Positions 11,347-24,214 of a stretch of 64,000 nucleotides of DNA are shown here, in pieces. The position numbers were made by a program, and so were the translations under genes. The first letter of the stretch is position 1. Each line of letters starts with the position of its first letter. Under the pieces are notes generated by a model. That model did not search any database. It saw nothing but the letters and a program-made list of their open reading frames with translations, and was not told the origin of the DNA. Origin of the DNA: Epiperipatus broadwayi (taxonomy: Eukaryota > Onychophora > Udeonychophora > Euonychophora > Peripatidae); assembly GCA_028023455.1 (NCBI GenBank), contig JAQFVV010000143.1, forward strand, positions 1,712,001 through 1,776,000, written 5' to 3'.

Positions 11347-14018
11347 TAATAGGATAAGAAAAAGAAGAGTAACCTGAATATTACGTTAGATAATGAAATG
11401 ATAAAGATTCCAAAAATGGAATAATGGAAACTTATAATTCCAAAAGTTTTTAGTTTTAAAAAATAATTAGCATTGATTGAATAAGCATTTTATTTTCTTC
11501 AGTTTGAGAAATAGATTGTTAATTAAATTTAGTGTCGCTTGTATTTTGATGTATGTCTCAAATCATAATTGGATATAAAATATCTGACATGCAGCAAAAA
11601 TCCTATTAATAGAAGAAATTAATTTGCTAATATTCTCAGATATTGCAATGAACAATTTGTCTTTTTTTAAAATAATTATTAACATTTTTATATATGCCAA
11701 TGTAGATTTTAGTCAATGTTTTTTTTTTCAAATAATTATACAATGTTTATTATCAGATACTAAATAGTTAATCATTCAAGCAATCGTGTGATTTTTGAAT
11801 ACCAGAAAAGACAAATTAAACTTCATTTTACCATGTGAGTGCATCATTCTATCACTGCACAAAACAGATAAAGAATTTCCAACCAGATGATATAGAAGAT
11901 TAAAAGTAGGCACATATTTTGACATTGTTAGCTTAAATTTTGTTTTTGGCTTCTAAGAAATCTATGATATTACATACCACTAATTACAATACATTGGAAA
12001 ATTAGTTTAAAATTGTCTATATATAACTTGATCATAGTACTTTTCTGTCAAGGGACTATTTAGGAATTGAAGCATCTGTTTTACAATAGAGTATTTCATA
12101 TACTATTTATTTCTAAATATGAGATAGTAGAATAAATTTTATTATAAAAAAATATAAAGTGTGATAAAATACCATTAATGATCATATACATTGCTTGTTT
12201 GATTGTAATTTTATATTGCCTTAATTGCTAAAATTGTCTTTTTCTAAGAACATACTGTAATGTTATTAATTTAACCAGCCTAGACAAATCATACATTACA
12301 AACCTCAATCAAATAAGATAAAAATCGGGGATAAGCTCTCAAATAAAATGAAAATAAAATTAATGTAATAAAAAGATTCCCTTGATTAATATTTAATGCC
12401 TATCTGAATATGTACTTAAATTATATGTAGAATTATATAGTAAATGTATATTCATAAAGAGAGATTCACAAAATTTGCAAAATTTTTTATAAAACTTTGT
12501 GTATGATTAATATGCTAATTTATGAAACAAAACTATATATTTTATAATCTTGATTAATAATTTATTTAAAGTTAAAATCTATTTTTAAAAAAGGAGAATA
12601 ACCAAAAAAAAAAAAAAAAACAAGAACTAATTAAAACTTAATTAAGATTAAATTCAATCAAAACTGTAATTAAATGTATTTACAGAATTAAGAAAAAGAA
12701 AAAAAAAACAGATTAGTAGTAAATGATTAAAAATGAAAAGCAGGGTTTAAAGATAAGAATGAAAACAATTAAAAGGTCTTTGTGAAGACTTGCTTCTACT
12801 GGAGCAAAGGCTGTAGAAGAAAAAAAGAAAAGGAAAGAAAATAACATCTGTGGAGAGCCAAAGAATATACCACCTGCATTAAATAGCACAAAATAAATTT
12901 CAATTCTAGCTATGGAAACATTTTACATTAGCTAAGAAAACCATTGTTATAATACTTGTCAGTTCTCACACAAAACCTACAAGAATGTCAAAATTATTTA
13001 AAGTAAGAAGAACAAAAAAGACTGGCTAAACCCATCTGAAATGTTCCAGTTAGTGATTGTGTAATTTGATCTTCAAATTTTAAAGAAACACCTAAAAGAA
13101 GTCTACAGATGAGATGCTGAAATATGGTTTTTGTCCAAAGGAAAACTATTTTCAATAACCTGCATTTTATATTATCTGAATATTTAAGCAACAGACTAAT
13201 CAGAAACAAGAAAAAAAATATATCCAGAATCAATCAGCAGATTTTATCATAGTTCTGAACTGTATGTATTGTCCAGTACTAAAATTACTAAACTATCTAA
13301 AAAAAACTACAGTAATAATTAAAAGTTATATATACATATAAGATTCCTTCTAAATATATATATATATTGTAATGCGAACATGAAATATGTATTATAAAAA
13401 CTATATATAGCTCACATTACATATTTTTCATTTAAAATAAATGATTAAGTTATTAATAAACATGAAAGTAGAAAAAGATAATAGTATGTTTTTAAAATAG
13501 ATTTTTAACTCAAACGTGTAAAAAATAAAAGTATTGTGTCATATTTTTATTTTAGAATAAAACTGTTCTTAGCAAGAGGATAGAGAAAGATTTAAAAACT
13601 TTTTTTAAAAGAAAACTCTTTGTTTTATAAATCAAAAATAAGTTAGGGGAATAAAATGTGTAAAATAAATCTTGGGCAAAATCTAAAATAAAAAAGTTTA
13701 AAATTCATTCTCTCCTTTTAAAAATAGTTAAATAAAATGGCTAAAAATAAACATGTAGAATATTAAAATAAAATTTGTTATAAAAGAAACTTTTGTGAAA
13801 ATATCTCATCGGCTTTGGAATGCAATTAAGTTTGCAAGATTCCTGGATGATAAGATATTAGATTAATCTAAACAAAAAATTAGATTAAAGGTGAAATGTA
13901 AAAATCAGTTAATTAAGGAAATGTAAAAATTAATTAAAAATATAGATTTAAATTATGATTAATTAAAGATGATTAAGAGAAAAACAAAGGAGAGAACGAT
14001 ATAAAAGTTGCATCTTGG
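11347..14018. other. AT-rich stretch without recognisable genes
   Basis: An A-run lies at about 12603-12620, and 12580-12720 and 13830-13980 are rich in AATTAA. No repeat family or coding remnant recognised. A minus-strand frame at 12994-13233 has no recognisable domain and is judged to be chance. Confidence 0.45.
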
Positions 14019-14267
14019 CTATTGTTCTTTAGTCAGATTTGTAATATAGTCAGGATTGCTATTATTGTTATCGCTAATTAGTCTGGTCTTCAATCTGTAA
14101 ATCAATTCGGACAGAATGCAGAATCCAAACAACCAGAGATCAAAATATTCGGAAACTGAAAATGCAGTAGTAAGCCAGTCATTACTGCTGCGGTCAACTT
14201 TAATGGGGAGGCTGCATAAGCCATAGGAGTGTCCAACAAAGGCTTTATGCCCCAAACCCTCAGCCAT
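14019..14267 (-). CDS. Unrecognised 82-codon frame with coding-like composition
   Basis: A minus-strand frame from an ATG at about 14267 to the stop at 14019. Its base composition is clearly richer in GC than the surroundings, and the peptide is balanced rather than Lys/Asn/Ile/Phe-dominated, including KVDRSSNDWLTTAFSVSEYF. I recognise no domain, and an in-frame stop lies two codons upstream, so this would be a short protein or a single exon. It may equally be part of an unknown repeat. Listed only because it stands out from its context. Confidence 0.15.
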   Translation of the reverse strand: MAEGLGHKAFVGHSYGLCSLPIKVDRSSNDWLTTAFSVSEYFDLWLFGFCILSELIYRLKTRLISDNNNSNPDYITNLTKEQ

Positions 14268-14639
14268 CAATTATCCTGCCTAAATCAGTATCTGGAACCA
14301 ATGCCAAGATTGTAAAATAGAAGCTGCCACATACCTATTTCTCTCTTTCTCATTATTTGATATAAAGGAAAGTCACAAAGCCATTGATGGAGAAACAAAA
14401 AGCCAACTGGTTGGAAAATAAAACAAATGAAAACCTAGGTAAAAATACTTTTAAATATATTCTGATCACAGTCTAGACTATTTATTTTAAATGAACATTA
14501 ATTAACAGACTATTATAACTATAGCCTAAAGTCATTTATATTTTTATGTCAAATTTATTATTGTTATAGTGTGTCAAATACATGTTTGCATAAATAAATA
14601 TTAATGGTTGCTTTAACTGTTATTTTGTCTATTTTCTCT

Positions 14640-15060
14640 TTCTCTCTTGTCACTAGTCACTAGTAAATTAGCATAGAGTTATTTTTTAAGTGTTAAATAA
14701 ATGTGCTGGACCTTGATAGTGTGAGCTAGTCATGGGATATGTCATGCACTGGATTGTGTACCTGTCATCTGAAGAATCTGGTGCCGGAAATTGACCCTCA
14801 AAACAAATAAAATGCTTTGGATGGCAGGGTTTGAATCCAGCAGTCGAGATGGGTCACAATCTGGTAATGTGATTGTGTTATGCTTTGCATAGCTCAATCT
14901 GATCATGGATATCATTCATGGCTTTGCTATCAATGGTTTTATCCCCTATGCTTGAAGGGTCGTTCTGTCCCTGTGATTTAAAAATAATATAGAAGGTGTT
15001 TAAACCCAATGAAATAATCTCTCTTTTTCAGACCCGGTTCAATATATATACACACATACA
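14640..15060. repeat. GC-richer segment, possible repeat of unknown type
   Basis: About 14700-14980 is noticeably richer in GC than its flanks and has a B-box-like GGGTTTGAATCCAG near 14827. I could not pair it with another copy in the window and see no coding frame. A decayed SINE or other retroposed sequence is possible. Confidence 0.25.
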
Positions 15061-16190
15061 CAGGCTTTCTTAAAATATATATTTATTTAGACTGTTTAAT
15101 TTTTTTCTGTTTACTATTAATGAGATATAAATGGTGGTTAAATGCATTGTTTATTTATAATTAGTCTTTGATATTTTTTGTTTATTATTATTTTTAATCA
15201 TCAAATAATAATGCCTATGAGTAATTTTTAAAATTAATTGATATTACCCAGAATAAATAATATTATTATTTAATTTATTTAGTTATCTGTGCATCATTCT
15301 CTCAGTTGTCTCACCTTTGTGTACATATCAATTCTTCACTGATCCTGAGCGCTCATGTTCAGAGAATAAAATATTAATATACGGTCTCTCTTAGAAGAAA
15401 GTGACACCCTGAATGCAAGTTAATGCAGTTCAAATCTCATATATTTTTTAAAAAAAAAACTCTTATGAATAAATGTTAAATGAGATCCTCTCACATAACA
15501 GTTTTGATAATCAGGAAATATAAACAGAGTAATTGATGTTTATATAAGGTTTGAGCATCATCTTTAAGATCCATTTTTAATTAAATAGCAATCGAAATTC
15601 AAATGTCAACTAATCTTTTAATAAACTGATGACATTCATATTATTTTAGAATAATTCATATATAAACCAGAAGTGTTGTGTGGCATTCCATATATGTAAT
15701 GAGATATTTGTCATCAATATAAATATCATCATCAGCACCAGAAAGAGTTTCTGTTACTACGCATATACATGTCTGCTTGTAGAAGTGAAAACTTTGGGGG
15801 TGGTTTTATATTTTTTTTTTTTTTGGTTGGGTTTATTTTTTTTTTGGGGGGGGGTTGTTTTTTTTTTTTTATGGTTTGGTTTTTTTTTTTATGTAATATA
15901 TATTATTACATTTATAACGTAGATATATGTAAACGATTTTTCGATATAGAAATGAGTTATTCATTGCAGTATAATAATAATATGGTCATTATTTAATTTA
16001 TACTATTTTGTTTGTTTATATATATATATGCATATGTGAACATTATGATAATTATGTACATATAATCAATTGTAGTTGATATTTAATGTATTATTGCCTT
16101 TCTTAATTAATGTATAAATCTATTGTTATATTTTTATTTAAATGAAAATAAAAATCCTTACAATTTCTCTGGAGCAATAAAGCACTGTGA
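15061..16190. other. AT-rich stretch with a T/G homopolymer tract
   Basis: Positions about 15811-15892 are a strand-asymmetric run of T blocks interrupted by G blocks, including nine consecutive Gs near 15845. Frames across it encode only Phe, Gly and Trp runs and are not genes. The rest is unremarkable. Confidence 0.6.
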
Positions 16191-16460
16191 TTACTTTTTT
16201 GTTGCAGTTTAATGAAAGGAAGGAGAAAGTCACCTATTAAAACATGTTTTTATTTTCCCAGTGATGGTTAAGGAAGCCACAACCACTTCTATGATTCATA
16301 GATTGATGCAGGCAGCTGTTTCCTTGCTCTGGACAGAATTCCTTCAATTCTTTTAGTGCATCCCACCTCTGCTGGCATCCTGCCTGATAACCAGTTTCAT
16401 CATCACTCTTACATCCTTGATTCTATTCATGGCTTTCCAGAGCATTAAATAATAAAGCAG
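16191..16460. other. Moderately GC-richer segment, unidentified
   Basis: Composition around 16260-16440 is less AT-rich than its neighbours (for example CATCCCACCTCTGCTGGC). No open frame, repeat partner or structural RNA recognised. Confidence 0.25.
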
Positions 16461-17689
16461 GAGATCAATAACACATGGCTGTTATTAGATCTATTGACAG
16501 TTGATAACCTTTAGATTGTTCAAGATAACCTTTACCTTTACATTAAAAAAAAAAAAAATTAATTTCAATCACTTAATTTTGGGAAATTTTAAGATTTGTC
16601 TATTTAAATTAAAATATATTGATTTATTAAACTAAAAAGAGATTAATATTTTAAACATATATTACTTTAGAAATAGGTATAATTAATATTTCAAAAGTTA
16701 TCATTACTAATTGACAATTAATTTCTTATACTGTACTTTGATAAAAGAAGTTAAAATAAATATTATTGTAAGTAGAAGTTTAAAATGTAAATTTTAGCAG
16801 CATAAAAATAATTACTAATCACCATTATTATCCCTGATATCGCTATTATATTTTATTAGTGTTTTTATTATTATGATTGTTATTATATAGCTTTATAACG
16901 TTTCATCTGTTTAACTGATGGAGAATGTATACAAACAGCAATGAGAGAACTATTAAAGGTAAAGTCTAATGTTGATCCTATCTTGTAGCATTTACGATGT
17001 TCTCTATTATCAAGACACAAAATGAAATAGATTTAAGAAAAAAAATACTATATATGTGTGTATACAGAATTGGAATTAGTCAAAGATTTTTTATTTACAA
17101 AAAAAAAATGTCTTAGAAATGACTAAAAAAAATAGTTATTGGTATTATTATTATTATTTGCAATGAGAATAGCAATTTTAAAACTAATCATTTTATGAAT
17201 TTGCTTAATTATTATTGATTCTGGGGTAGTGAATGATCTTCATTTTTATATCAAAAAATGGAAAATGACTCTATATTGTTGACAGTCATAATCGTAGACT
17301 GTTAAACTGTTTAATTATTCTAAAATATAACTTGTGGAAATTACTGTTCCAGCAATGTTGAAAGGTTAACCTTTTGGGATCTTTAATAAATTATTATTAT
17401 TTACTTTTTCTGTAATCCCATTTTTAATTTTACTCTTCAAGTTTATTTTAAAATGTATCCCTTGGTAAAATGATCATCATATTTAAATGTTTAACAAGTT
17501 GTTAAAACAGTAGCAATCCCCCTCTCCCACATAATGATGTTACCGAGTTTAAGTTCTAGTAATGAAAAGATGCTAGAACGTTGTGCATTTCAATCCGTAT
17601 CCAATGTTTGTTCAGCTAACATCCTCAGACTAGTTATTAACTTATAGGGAATCTTGGATCTGGAAGTAGTACTCTTAAATCTTTGTTAC
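16461..17689. other. AT-rich stretch, nothing recognised
   Basis: Only simple A/T runs and TTATTA-rich stretches seen. Confidence 0.45.
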
Positions 17690-18520
17690 TGTTTTTAACA
17701 ACTTGGATAAGCACAAAGAAATGGTAATCATGTGATGTTTTAGTGCAGAGGTGGGAAAATAGTGGCCCACCAAGATAATCAGAAAAATCCACCTTGAATT
17801 GAGATTTCCTTCCTATGCGTGACCGAAGATTCATCTCTTATTTTCCACTAGGATGGCCACGTCAATACACATGTGCAGTGCTTTTCTAGTTGATCTGATT
17901 AATTTCAATTTTGTCTTTGCATTAGCAAATATATACATTTCCAACTTTAGTGAAACCATGAACCCTCTGAAAAAATGTAAAATCAGTGATAAATGTCGTG
18001 TGTTTAATGAAGAATAGACAAACAAATATTTATTTGGTAATACAAGGAATAAAGCAACATGTTTATTGTGTCATGAAAAAAGGTGTGGCCCTCTGATAAC
18101 CTTTGCTTCCACAAAGTGGCACCTGATGCGGCCCCCAAGCCAAAACAATTGCCCACCCGTGTTTTAGTGAGTTTAATCCCAATTCTAACCAGAAGATAAA
18201 ATGATGGTTATTGCAAAATCAAAGTCACCAAAATACATAGATGCTTAATTTGATATAGGTCTGTATGACTATACAGACAAATTCACTTGGGTTGAAAACA
18301 TTATTGTATTTTCAGTTTGGGCTGATAGCTTTTTAGTTAATGAAAAAGATAAAAGGTGGGTGTTGGAGGGGTACATTATATCCAAATATTCAGGTGCACT
18401 ACTCCCAGTTCCCATGATTTTCACTAATAAAAGCCAAATGTAGAAACTAGTCTGAGGAAATTGGATGGGAAGGCACTGAATAGGGATTAAAATTCATAAT
18501 CTTTCAATATCTATTGATTA
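17690..18520 (+). repeat. Family B repeat, split by a nested hAT derivative
   Basis: The pieces at 17690-17745 and 18162-18520 together follow the right half of the element at 60.9-61.4 kb. Shared landmarks include TAAGCACAAAGAAATGGTAA followed by TCATGTGATG, then GTATGACTATACA near 18270, and AGAAACTAGTCTGA near 18444. The copy is diverged. The break falls exactly at the 8-bp duplication of the inserted element (17738-17745 and 18162-18169), so family B was here before the hAT derivative. Confidence 0.65.
17738..18169. mobile_element. 416-bp non-autonomous hAT element with 8-bp duplication
   Basis: The element (17746-18161) starts CAGAGGTGGG and ends CCCACCCGTG, so both ends read CA(G/C)..GGTGGG inward. 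It is flanked by perfect TTTTAGTG duplications, as expected for hAT insertion. Its left 300 bp match 36240-36588 in reverse orientation, including sequence beside the BED-finger region. Its right end matches the other end of the same element (CCACTTTGTGGAAGC at both). It is therefore an internal-deletion derivative of the hAT at 34317-36588 that lacks nearly all of the transposase. Short frames inside (17637-18025, minus) are remnants. Confidence 0.85.
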
Positions 18521-20283
18521 TTAAAACTTACACTAGGTGGCATTATTTGTAGCAAAAAATATTGGTAAATTGCTGTGATCAATTATTAAGCATCATAGGA
18601 CTCTCTAAACTATATTAAAGTCAACTTATATACGGTATTTAATATATGACATATGCATATTGAGTTTAAACCAGTTTTATGGCTTTGTAAATCTAGTAAC
18701 AAAATTTTATTAGCAACTAAACAAAATATTGTTAGTATAATGCAATTATGGATACACTTAAAAATTATTATAGTTTATTTTGTTAATAATATATTTCCAT
18801 TACCCTTCATGGTTTACTGCATTAGTAAAATGTTAAACTTTGGAGTGTAAGGTCTTTGAATCAATTCATTTTTTTCAGGTGCCCGAAGTTATGAACTCTC
18901 AAGCAAGAGCTATTTTATTACTTTTTTACTTACAATGTATTTTAAAATTAATAAATAAATTATAAAATTAAAGCAAATAAATATTTTTACTCATCTGATA
19001 AGAAAATGAGAATTAAAAAAAAAATATTAAACTATTGATTTAAAAAAGGGAGAAAGGTTATTAAAAACTATTTATTCTTTTCTTCCTAAATTTTAAATTA
19101 TGTAATATCTGTAATTAATTTGATTATAAATTTAAGCTTAAATAATTTTATGACTGATACTATAAAAAAAAAACATAATTAATGAATAAGCATTTAGTTC
19201 TATCTCAAGTAAAGTTATTATAAAAAATAGCTATTTTAAAGCATCTTATATTATTTTTTTGGAAAAATAGTACGGAGTTATAGAAATATAATGGTATATA
19301 AGACTAAATAAGAATTGTAACCAGGAGAATATATATGTGTACATAAAGTTGGCTACAATTTTTAAGAGCAGTGTCTGGTATCTAATTTGATGTTTCTATA
19401 TTAGAATGATCATCATCATCAGAAATCATTAATTCATTTTATTTATTATTTAGCATATGGATGTTTTAACAGCTTAACTATTAACAAAATATTATATACA
19501 AATAAAGCTAAATATTATTTTTAAAAACTGCCTTTCTGTGTGTATTTTCATTTTACCAGATATTATGTTGACTCAGAAAAGAATAAAATTAGTAACAATT
19601 GAACTATAGAGAAATGTATAGAGATTCCAACCAAAAAATAAATCACCAGTGGCTCTATTAAGTTCTTTAATTTTGCTGTTCAGCAATTATTAACTATATA
19701 GTTTATAGTTTGGGTGTTTGCCTACATTTACATAAATCAGTGGCTGATAAATTCCATTTAGGAAGAGATGAGCAAAATGATTGTGTGTTATCTTGAATCT
19801 ATTGATGAAACTCCAGTTATATCAAGGAAGATCAAATTCATCTGGCTTTACTGTTAAATCTGAAAAAAATACATTTGTTTGGAACATCATAAAAAATCTA
19901 TTTTTAATGTCAGAATTCTTCATCTATAGATTCTTAGCTTAATATCTAAAATCAGGATTTTAAGGTATTAGGTTAGTCCATTCTGTTTGCACATTTTTTG
20001 CGAAGCAATTTACTTTCTGATAACTACTGAAGAAGTATGTGAAAGAATAAAGTGCTGCTGCAATGGAATAGATTTGAATATTCCAGTAATACTTTTCATG
20101 GTAATATATAAGTATCCAGAAATTTAGTGTGGGAACTTTTTTCTCCAAACAGTGGTACAGTATTCACACCAGCAGAATCCAGTAAAAGCTATTGTGCTCA
20201 ATTTTTGCATCTAAACAACAAAGAATAATCATGTAATCTGAAAATAACCTTTCATAAGAGTAGACTGGAACACAGTCTTATGC
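18521..20283. other. AT-rich stretch without recognisable genes
   Basis: No repeat partner or coding remnant recognised; short frames at 18653-18850 and 19960-20148 have no identifiable domains. Confidence 0.45.
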
Positions 20284-20304
20284 AATACTATTTAGAAGTG
20301 GGGG

Positions 20305-21095
20305 CATGTGAGAGATTGGAAACCTCTCAATTTATTATCGATTTAACAACAATATGTGATTTATATAATAATATTATTTACATACATTGCTGATAACTTA
20401 TATTAACATCTAGAAAACTACATTGTAGTAAAATTAAGGTTTCATGCTGTACTATCATAAATTAAGACTCAGTAAGTAATATATGAAGACATTTATAGCT
20501 TCATGCTTTCAAGCCAAGCCACTTAAGACTGGCTTATATATATATATATAAAGTTAAGTTGAGAAGAGGATGGGACCATCCTTTTCTTATCAAAAATGCC
20601 TGTCATGAATTGCGGCTTGATCACTCTTCAGACTGCAGTCTTAACATTTATTTGGCTGTCTGAGAAGCAACAGTAGGCGCATGCCAGAGATTGGAAATCT
20701 CTCAATTTATTATCAATTTAACAACAATATGCAATTTATATAATATTATTATTTACATACATGATAACTTATATTAACATCTAGAAAACTATGGTGTAGT
20801 AAAATTAAGGTTTCATGCTGTACTATTGTAAATTAAAACTCCGTAAATAAAATATGAAGATATTTATAGCTTCATGCTTTCAAGCCAAGATGCTTAAGAC
20901 TGGCTTATATATATAAAGTTAAGTCGAGAAAAGGGTGGGACCATACTTTTTTTATCAAAAACTCTGTCATGTGTTGCAGCTTAATCGCTCTTCAGAGTGC
21001 TGTCTTAACATCTGATTAGCTGTCAGAAAAGTAACAGTAGATGCACGCGAGAGATTGGCAACCTTTCAATTTATTATCAATTTACTAGTTTTAAT
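20305..21095. repeat. Tandem repeat, two units of about 370 bp plus a partial third
   Basis: The anchor AGAGATTGG occurs at 20311, 20686 and 21050, giving periods of 375 and 364 bp. The two full units align along their length with substitutions and small indels: TTAACAACAATATG, TAGCTTCATGCTTTCAAGCC and ACTGGCTTATATATATA recur in order. The third unit is followed only for about 45 bp. No coding capacity. It could be a short satellite array or an internal tandem of an unknown element. Confidence 0.85.
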
Positions 21096-21470
21096 GTTCA
21101 ATTTCTAGATTTAAGTTATTTTTGGTTTGACATATTCTTTATTTTTACAAAACCATTGTACAATTTCCATTGTTCACAATCATTAGTCCTTCCAAATAGA
21201 TTCAGGATGAACAGGAATGGGTCATCCTTTGTTCTCCTATACTTAAGTTTTACTCTCTCAAATATTGTTTATCAGCAGAGATATTTTTTGGGATGACTTA
21301 AACAATACAATATTTTCTTCATCCTGGAGTGGTTCTTTTACCCTCATCTTCTTTCTATTTTTTTTTTTTTTGTGCACAGACTGCAGAATTTGACCATTTG
21401 TCAGTAATACTCTATTGGATTAAACTCAAACTACTTTTAAAGCATTTTACTCTTTTTAATCTTTTATTAT
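21096..21470. other. Spacer, possibly the downstream end of the Penelope-like fragment
   Basis: Lies directly beyond the last recognisable Penelope-like coding sequence on the minus strand. No motif of the C-terminal endonuclease domain was found here. Confidence 0.3.
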
Positions 21471-21474
21471 TCAC

Positions 21475-22190
21475 TACAATATCAATAATTGCTTTTTCTT
21501 TTGATGTTTTTGTTGTCTATTTAAGGTTTTCTTAATAACAGCTGATATAGATCTTTTTCTTTTTCCAAATTGCTGGTTTCTGAACAAACTTCTTTTGCTC
21601 AGTTCCATAATGATAGTATAACTCCATGTTTTATGTTTCTGGTATGATTGGATGTATAAGCTAGGTATTTTCCTATATGTGTGGATTTTCGGTAACCATA
21701 GTTTTGATTTTGCCATGAGGGAATTTTGTCACAGGAACATCTAAGAATGCCTATTTTTGTTCTTGTTCTGATTCTATTGTGAATTTAATTGAAGGGGATA
21801 TGTTGTTGATATGTTTCCAGAAAGTTTGTAACAGTGCTTCACCATGTGGCCATATAACAAATGTATCATCCACATAATGAAGCCAAACATTAGGTGAATA
21901 TGGAGTAGTTTTTATGGCTGTGGTTTCAGGTTCTTCTATGTAAATATTGCTAATCAGGAATGACAATGGTGAGCCCATGGCCATTTCTTGCTTTTGTTGG
22001 AAGAATTCTGTGTTATATTGAAAGTAGATTGTTTTTATGCAGAATGTTAATAGTTCCATTATACTATCAATAGGAAGAACTGTTCTAGTTTTTAAACTAT
22101 TATCACCAATTAATTTTTTCTTATAATAGACAATGCTTCTTCACATGGTACATTTGTGAATAACTCCACACTAATGTATATATATATGAA
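21475..22190 (-). pseudogene. Penelope-like element reverse transcriptase fragment
   Basis: Minus-strand frames encode the palm region of a Penelope-like reverse transcriptase. In order they show LFTNVPCEEALSIIR near 22150, the stretch MELLTFCIKTIYFQ near 22040, MAMGSPLS near 21970 (family motif AMGSPLSP) and the catalytic box HYVDDTFV near 21880. After a frameshift near 21740, decayed sequence resembling the thumb region follows (residual HTYR near 21680; family form VYRKPTHTDRY). At least one further 1-base frameshift lies near 22110. The N-terminus and any GIY-YIG endonuclease domain are absent, so the copy is truncated at both ends and inactive. Penelope-like elements prime at telomeric or nicked ends and are common in invertebrates. 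Confidence 0.85.
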
Positions 22191-23386
22191 GTGAAACATA
22201 ATTCAATCTTTAAACTACGTTCAATTTAAGTTTATAATCATAATTTATGGATAAAATACAGGATACGCTTACATAATATTGAATTTATTTTAATCTTCAC
22301 AAATTTAATATCTCTTAATATTATAAAAAGGAATAATGTTTTTTTTTAATATGTGAATATCTTACGATTCACCATCTTTAGCATTCTCCCTCCCAGGTTT
22401 TAGATGTGTTTTCTTCTCCATAATTACTTTGGTTCTGTCATAGATTTTTCAGAAACATCTTTTTTTCTTCACATCTTAGACATGTAGAATAGCTTTGTAT
22501 TAGTATATTATGTATCAAATACATGTAAATTTTCAGCAATTTAGTTGTATAATCTGGTCTTTCTCTTTTCTGGCAGATTATAAGAATTGATTCTATAATT
22601 TCTCAAAGACTTCATTTACTGAACTGGGCAGAATGCTTAGGGTTTTCAACTGATGTGCTAATTGTTTTTTGTCTAGCCTCTTATGTTAAAAGATTTCCTA
22701 ATATAATAAAACATATTTATAATTAATCTTAGAAGCTTGTAATTCCAATTAACAGCAAGGCAAATTCTTCTTTACATAGTGCACTTCCATTGCTCAACTG
22801 TATATTTTGCAGTATAGAATTCCATTAATTCTAACTGGAATTGACTTTTAAATGATTAACTGCTTTTTGTGACTGCTCCATTATCTACCGCATGTACCAT
22901 AATGTAGATTATATTCTTTGTTATCTATAGCACCTACCATAATGACAACTAATCTCGGATTCTCTGATATTCTTTACCAAAAGAAAGAAATAGTAGCTTG
23001 CTTTCTTTTATTTACATTTACAAAAAGAAAATTCTTTGCCAACATTTCTTATTGTTTCCATAATAGATTTTCTTTATTCGAAATCACCATTCTCTTTTCT
23101 ATCAAAATCAGTAAGATTTTATTTCAACATGATTTGAGCAAGTTAAACTAAAAAGTCGCAAAATACTGTTTTATTTATTAACTGTATATTTTCTTTATCT
23201 CTATCATATACAGATATGTGTAAGTGCACACACACATTCGTTTTTCTTAAAATCTTATATGTATATATTGGTATATTAAAAATTGTAATGTTAATTTCAA
23301 AGTTCTATTTTATTATTTGCTACTTTAGCCGATATTATATATATCATGTAATAACAATTGTGCTGTGAATAATAGAATATATTAAT
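22191..23386. other. AT-rich stretch, nothing recognised
   Basis: No domain in the short frame at 22918-23151; no repeat partner found. Confidence 0.45.
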
Positions 23387-24214
23387 TATGAGGGGATACC
23401 CAAAAATAATGGAATTTTGTAATAAAAAATTGTATATTCACTTTTAGATATTGCAAATTGAATCCTTTTCAAAGTATTATCCATTTAATATAATGCCCCA
23501 GTCTAAATGTGATTTGACTTTTCAAAATAGTCTGAAAACTCTTGCAAGAAGATGCCTTTTAACACCATCATTTTTTTTCCAATACCTCTAAGTCTGCAAA
23601 AGAAAAAAAAATTGAGGCATTTTTTTTATTTGAGAGAATAAAAAGAAGTTACACAGAGTGAAAATGAGCAAATATGGCTGGTGGATATGCTGGTTCATTC
23701 TGAATTTAATTTAAAATTGTTTCACAGTCAAGACTTGCATGAACTTTGCCACAAAACGGGGCATTTATGTTTTACTGCATCATTCAAAAGTTTCAGAACT
23801 TGTAAGTTTTAAATGCCCAATCTTTACAAATGAATTCTGAGTGAAGAATGCCATTAAAATCCTCATCATCTTTTTCACACATTATGCTTTTTTGGGAAGT
23901 GGTTAATTTGACATTTCCATTAAACCACTCATAAACTTGCATTTTCCCCAGAGCAATTTGCTTGTAAGCTGTTTCAAGCATTACACTTTTTTTCCTGTCT
24001 TGTTCCCTAAAAAAAAACAGAATTTCACATTGTTTCAACATTTCAGTCATTACAAAGATTGACAAAAAAAGTGCTGTGTGTAATCACAATTTCATATAGT
24101 GATGTCTTTTGGCAGAATGGTCCCTTCAAGAAGTACCTAGAAGCAGAATCATGTACTACAACAGACAATGGCTATCAGAGAATGATTTGAATTATTCTTG
24201 GGTATCTCCTAGTA
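23387..24214 (-). mobile_element. Mariner-family transposon remnant
   Basis: The element (23389-24212) is bounded by TA dinucleotides. Its inverted ends begin TGAGGGGATACCCAAAAAT on the left and CTAGGAGATACCCAAGAAT on the right, with about 17 of 21 positions equal. On the minus strand, ETAYKQIALGKMQVYEWF (about 23940) matches the second helix-turn-helix of mariner transposases of the SETMAR type. Decayed frames near 23650 resemble the HPPYSPDLAPCDFFLFP region around the catalytic Asp. At about 820 bp it is far shorter than a full 1.3-kb mariner and is full of stops, so it is dead. Confidence 0.75.

Noticed and set aside
15680-15996. Overlapping frames encoding long Phe/Gly/Trp runs
   Set aside because: Direct translation of a T/G homopolymer tract.
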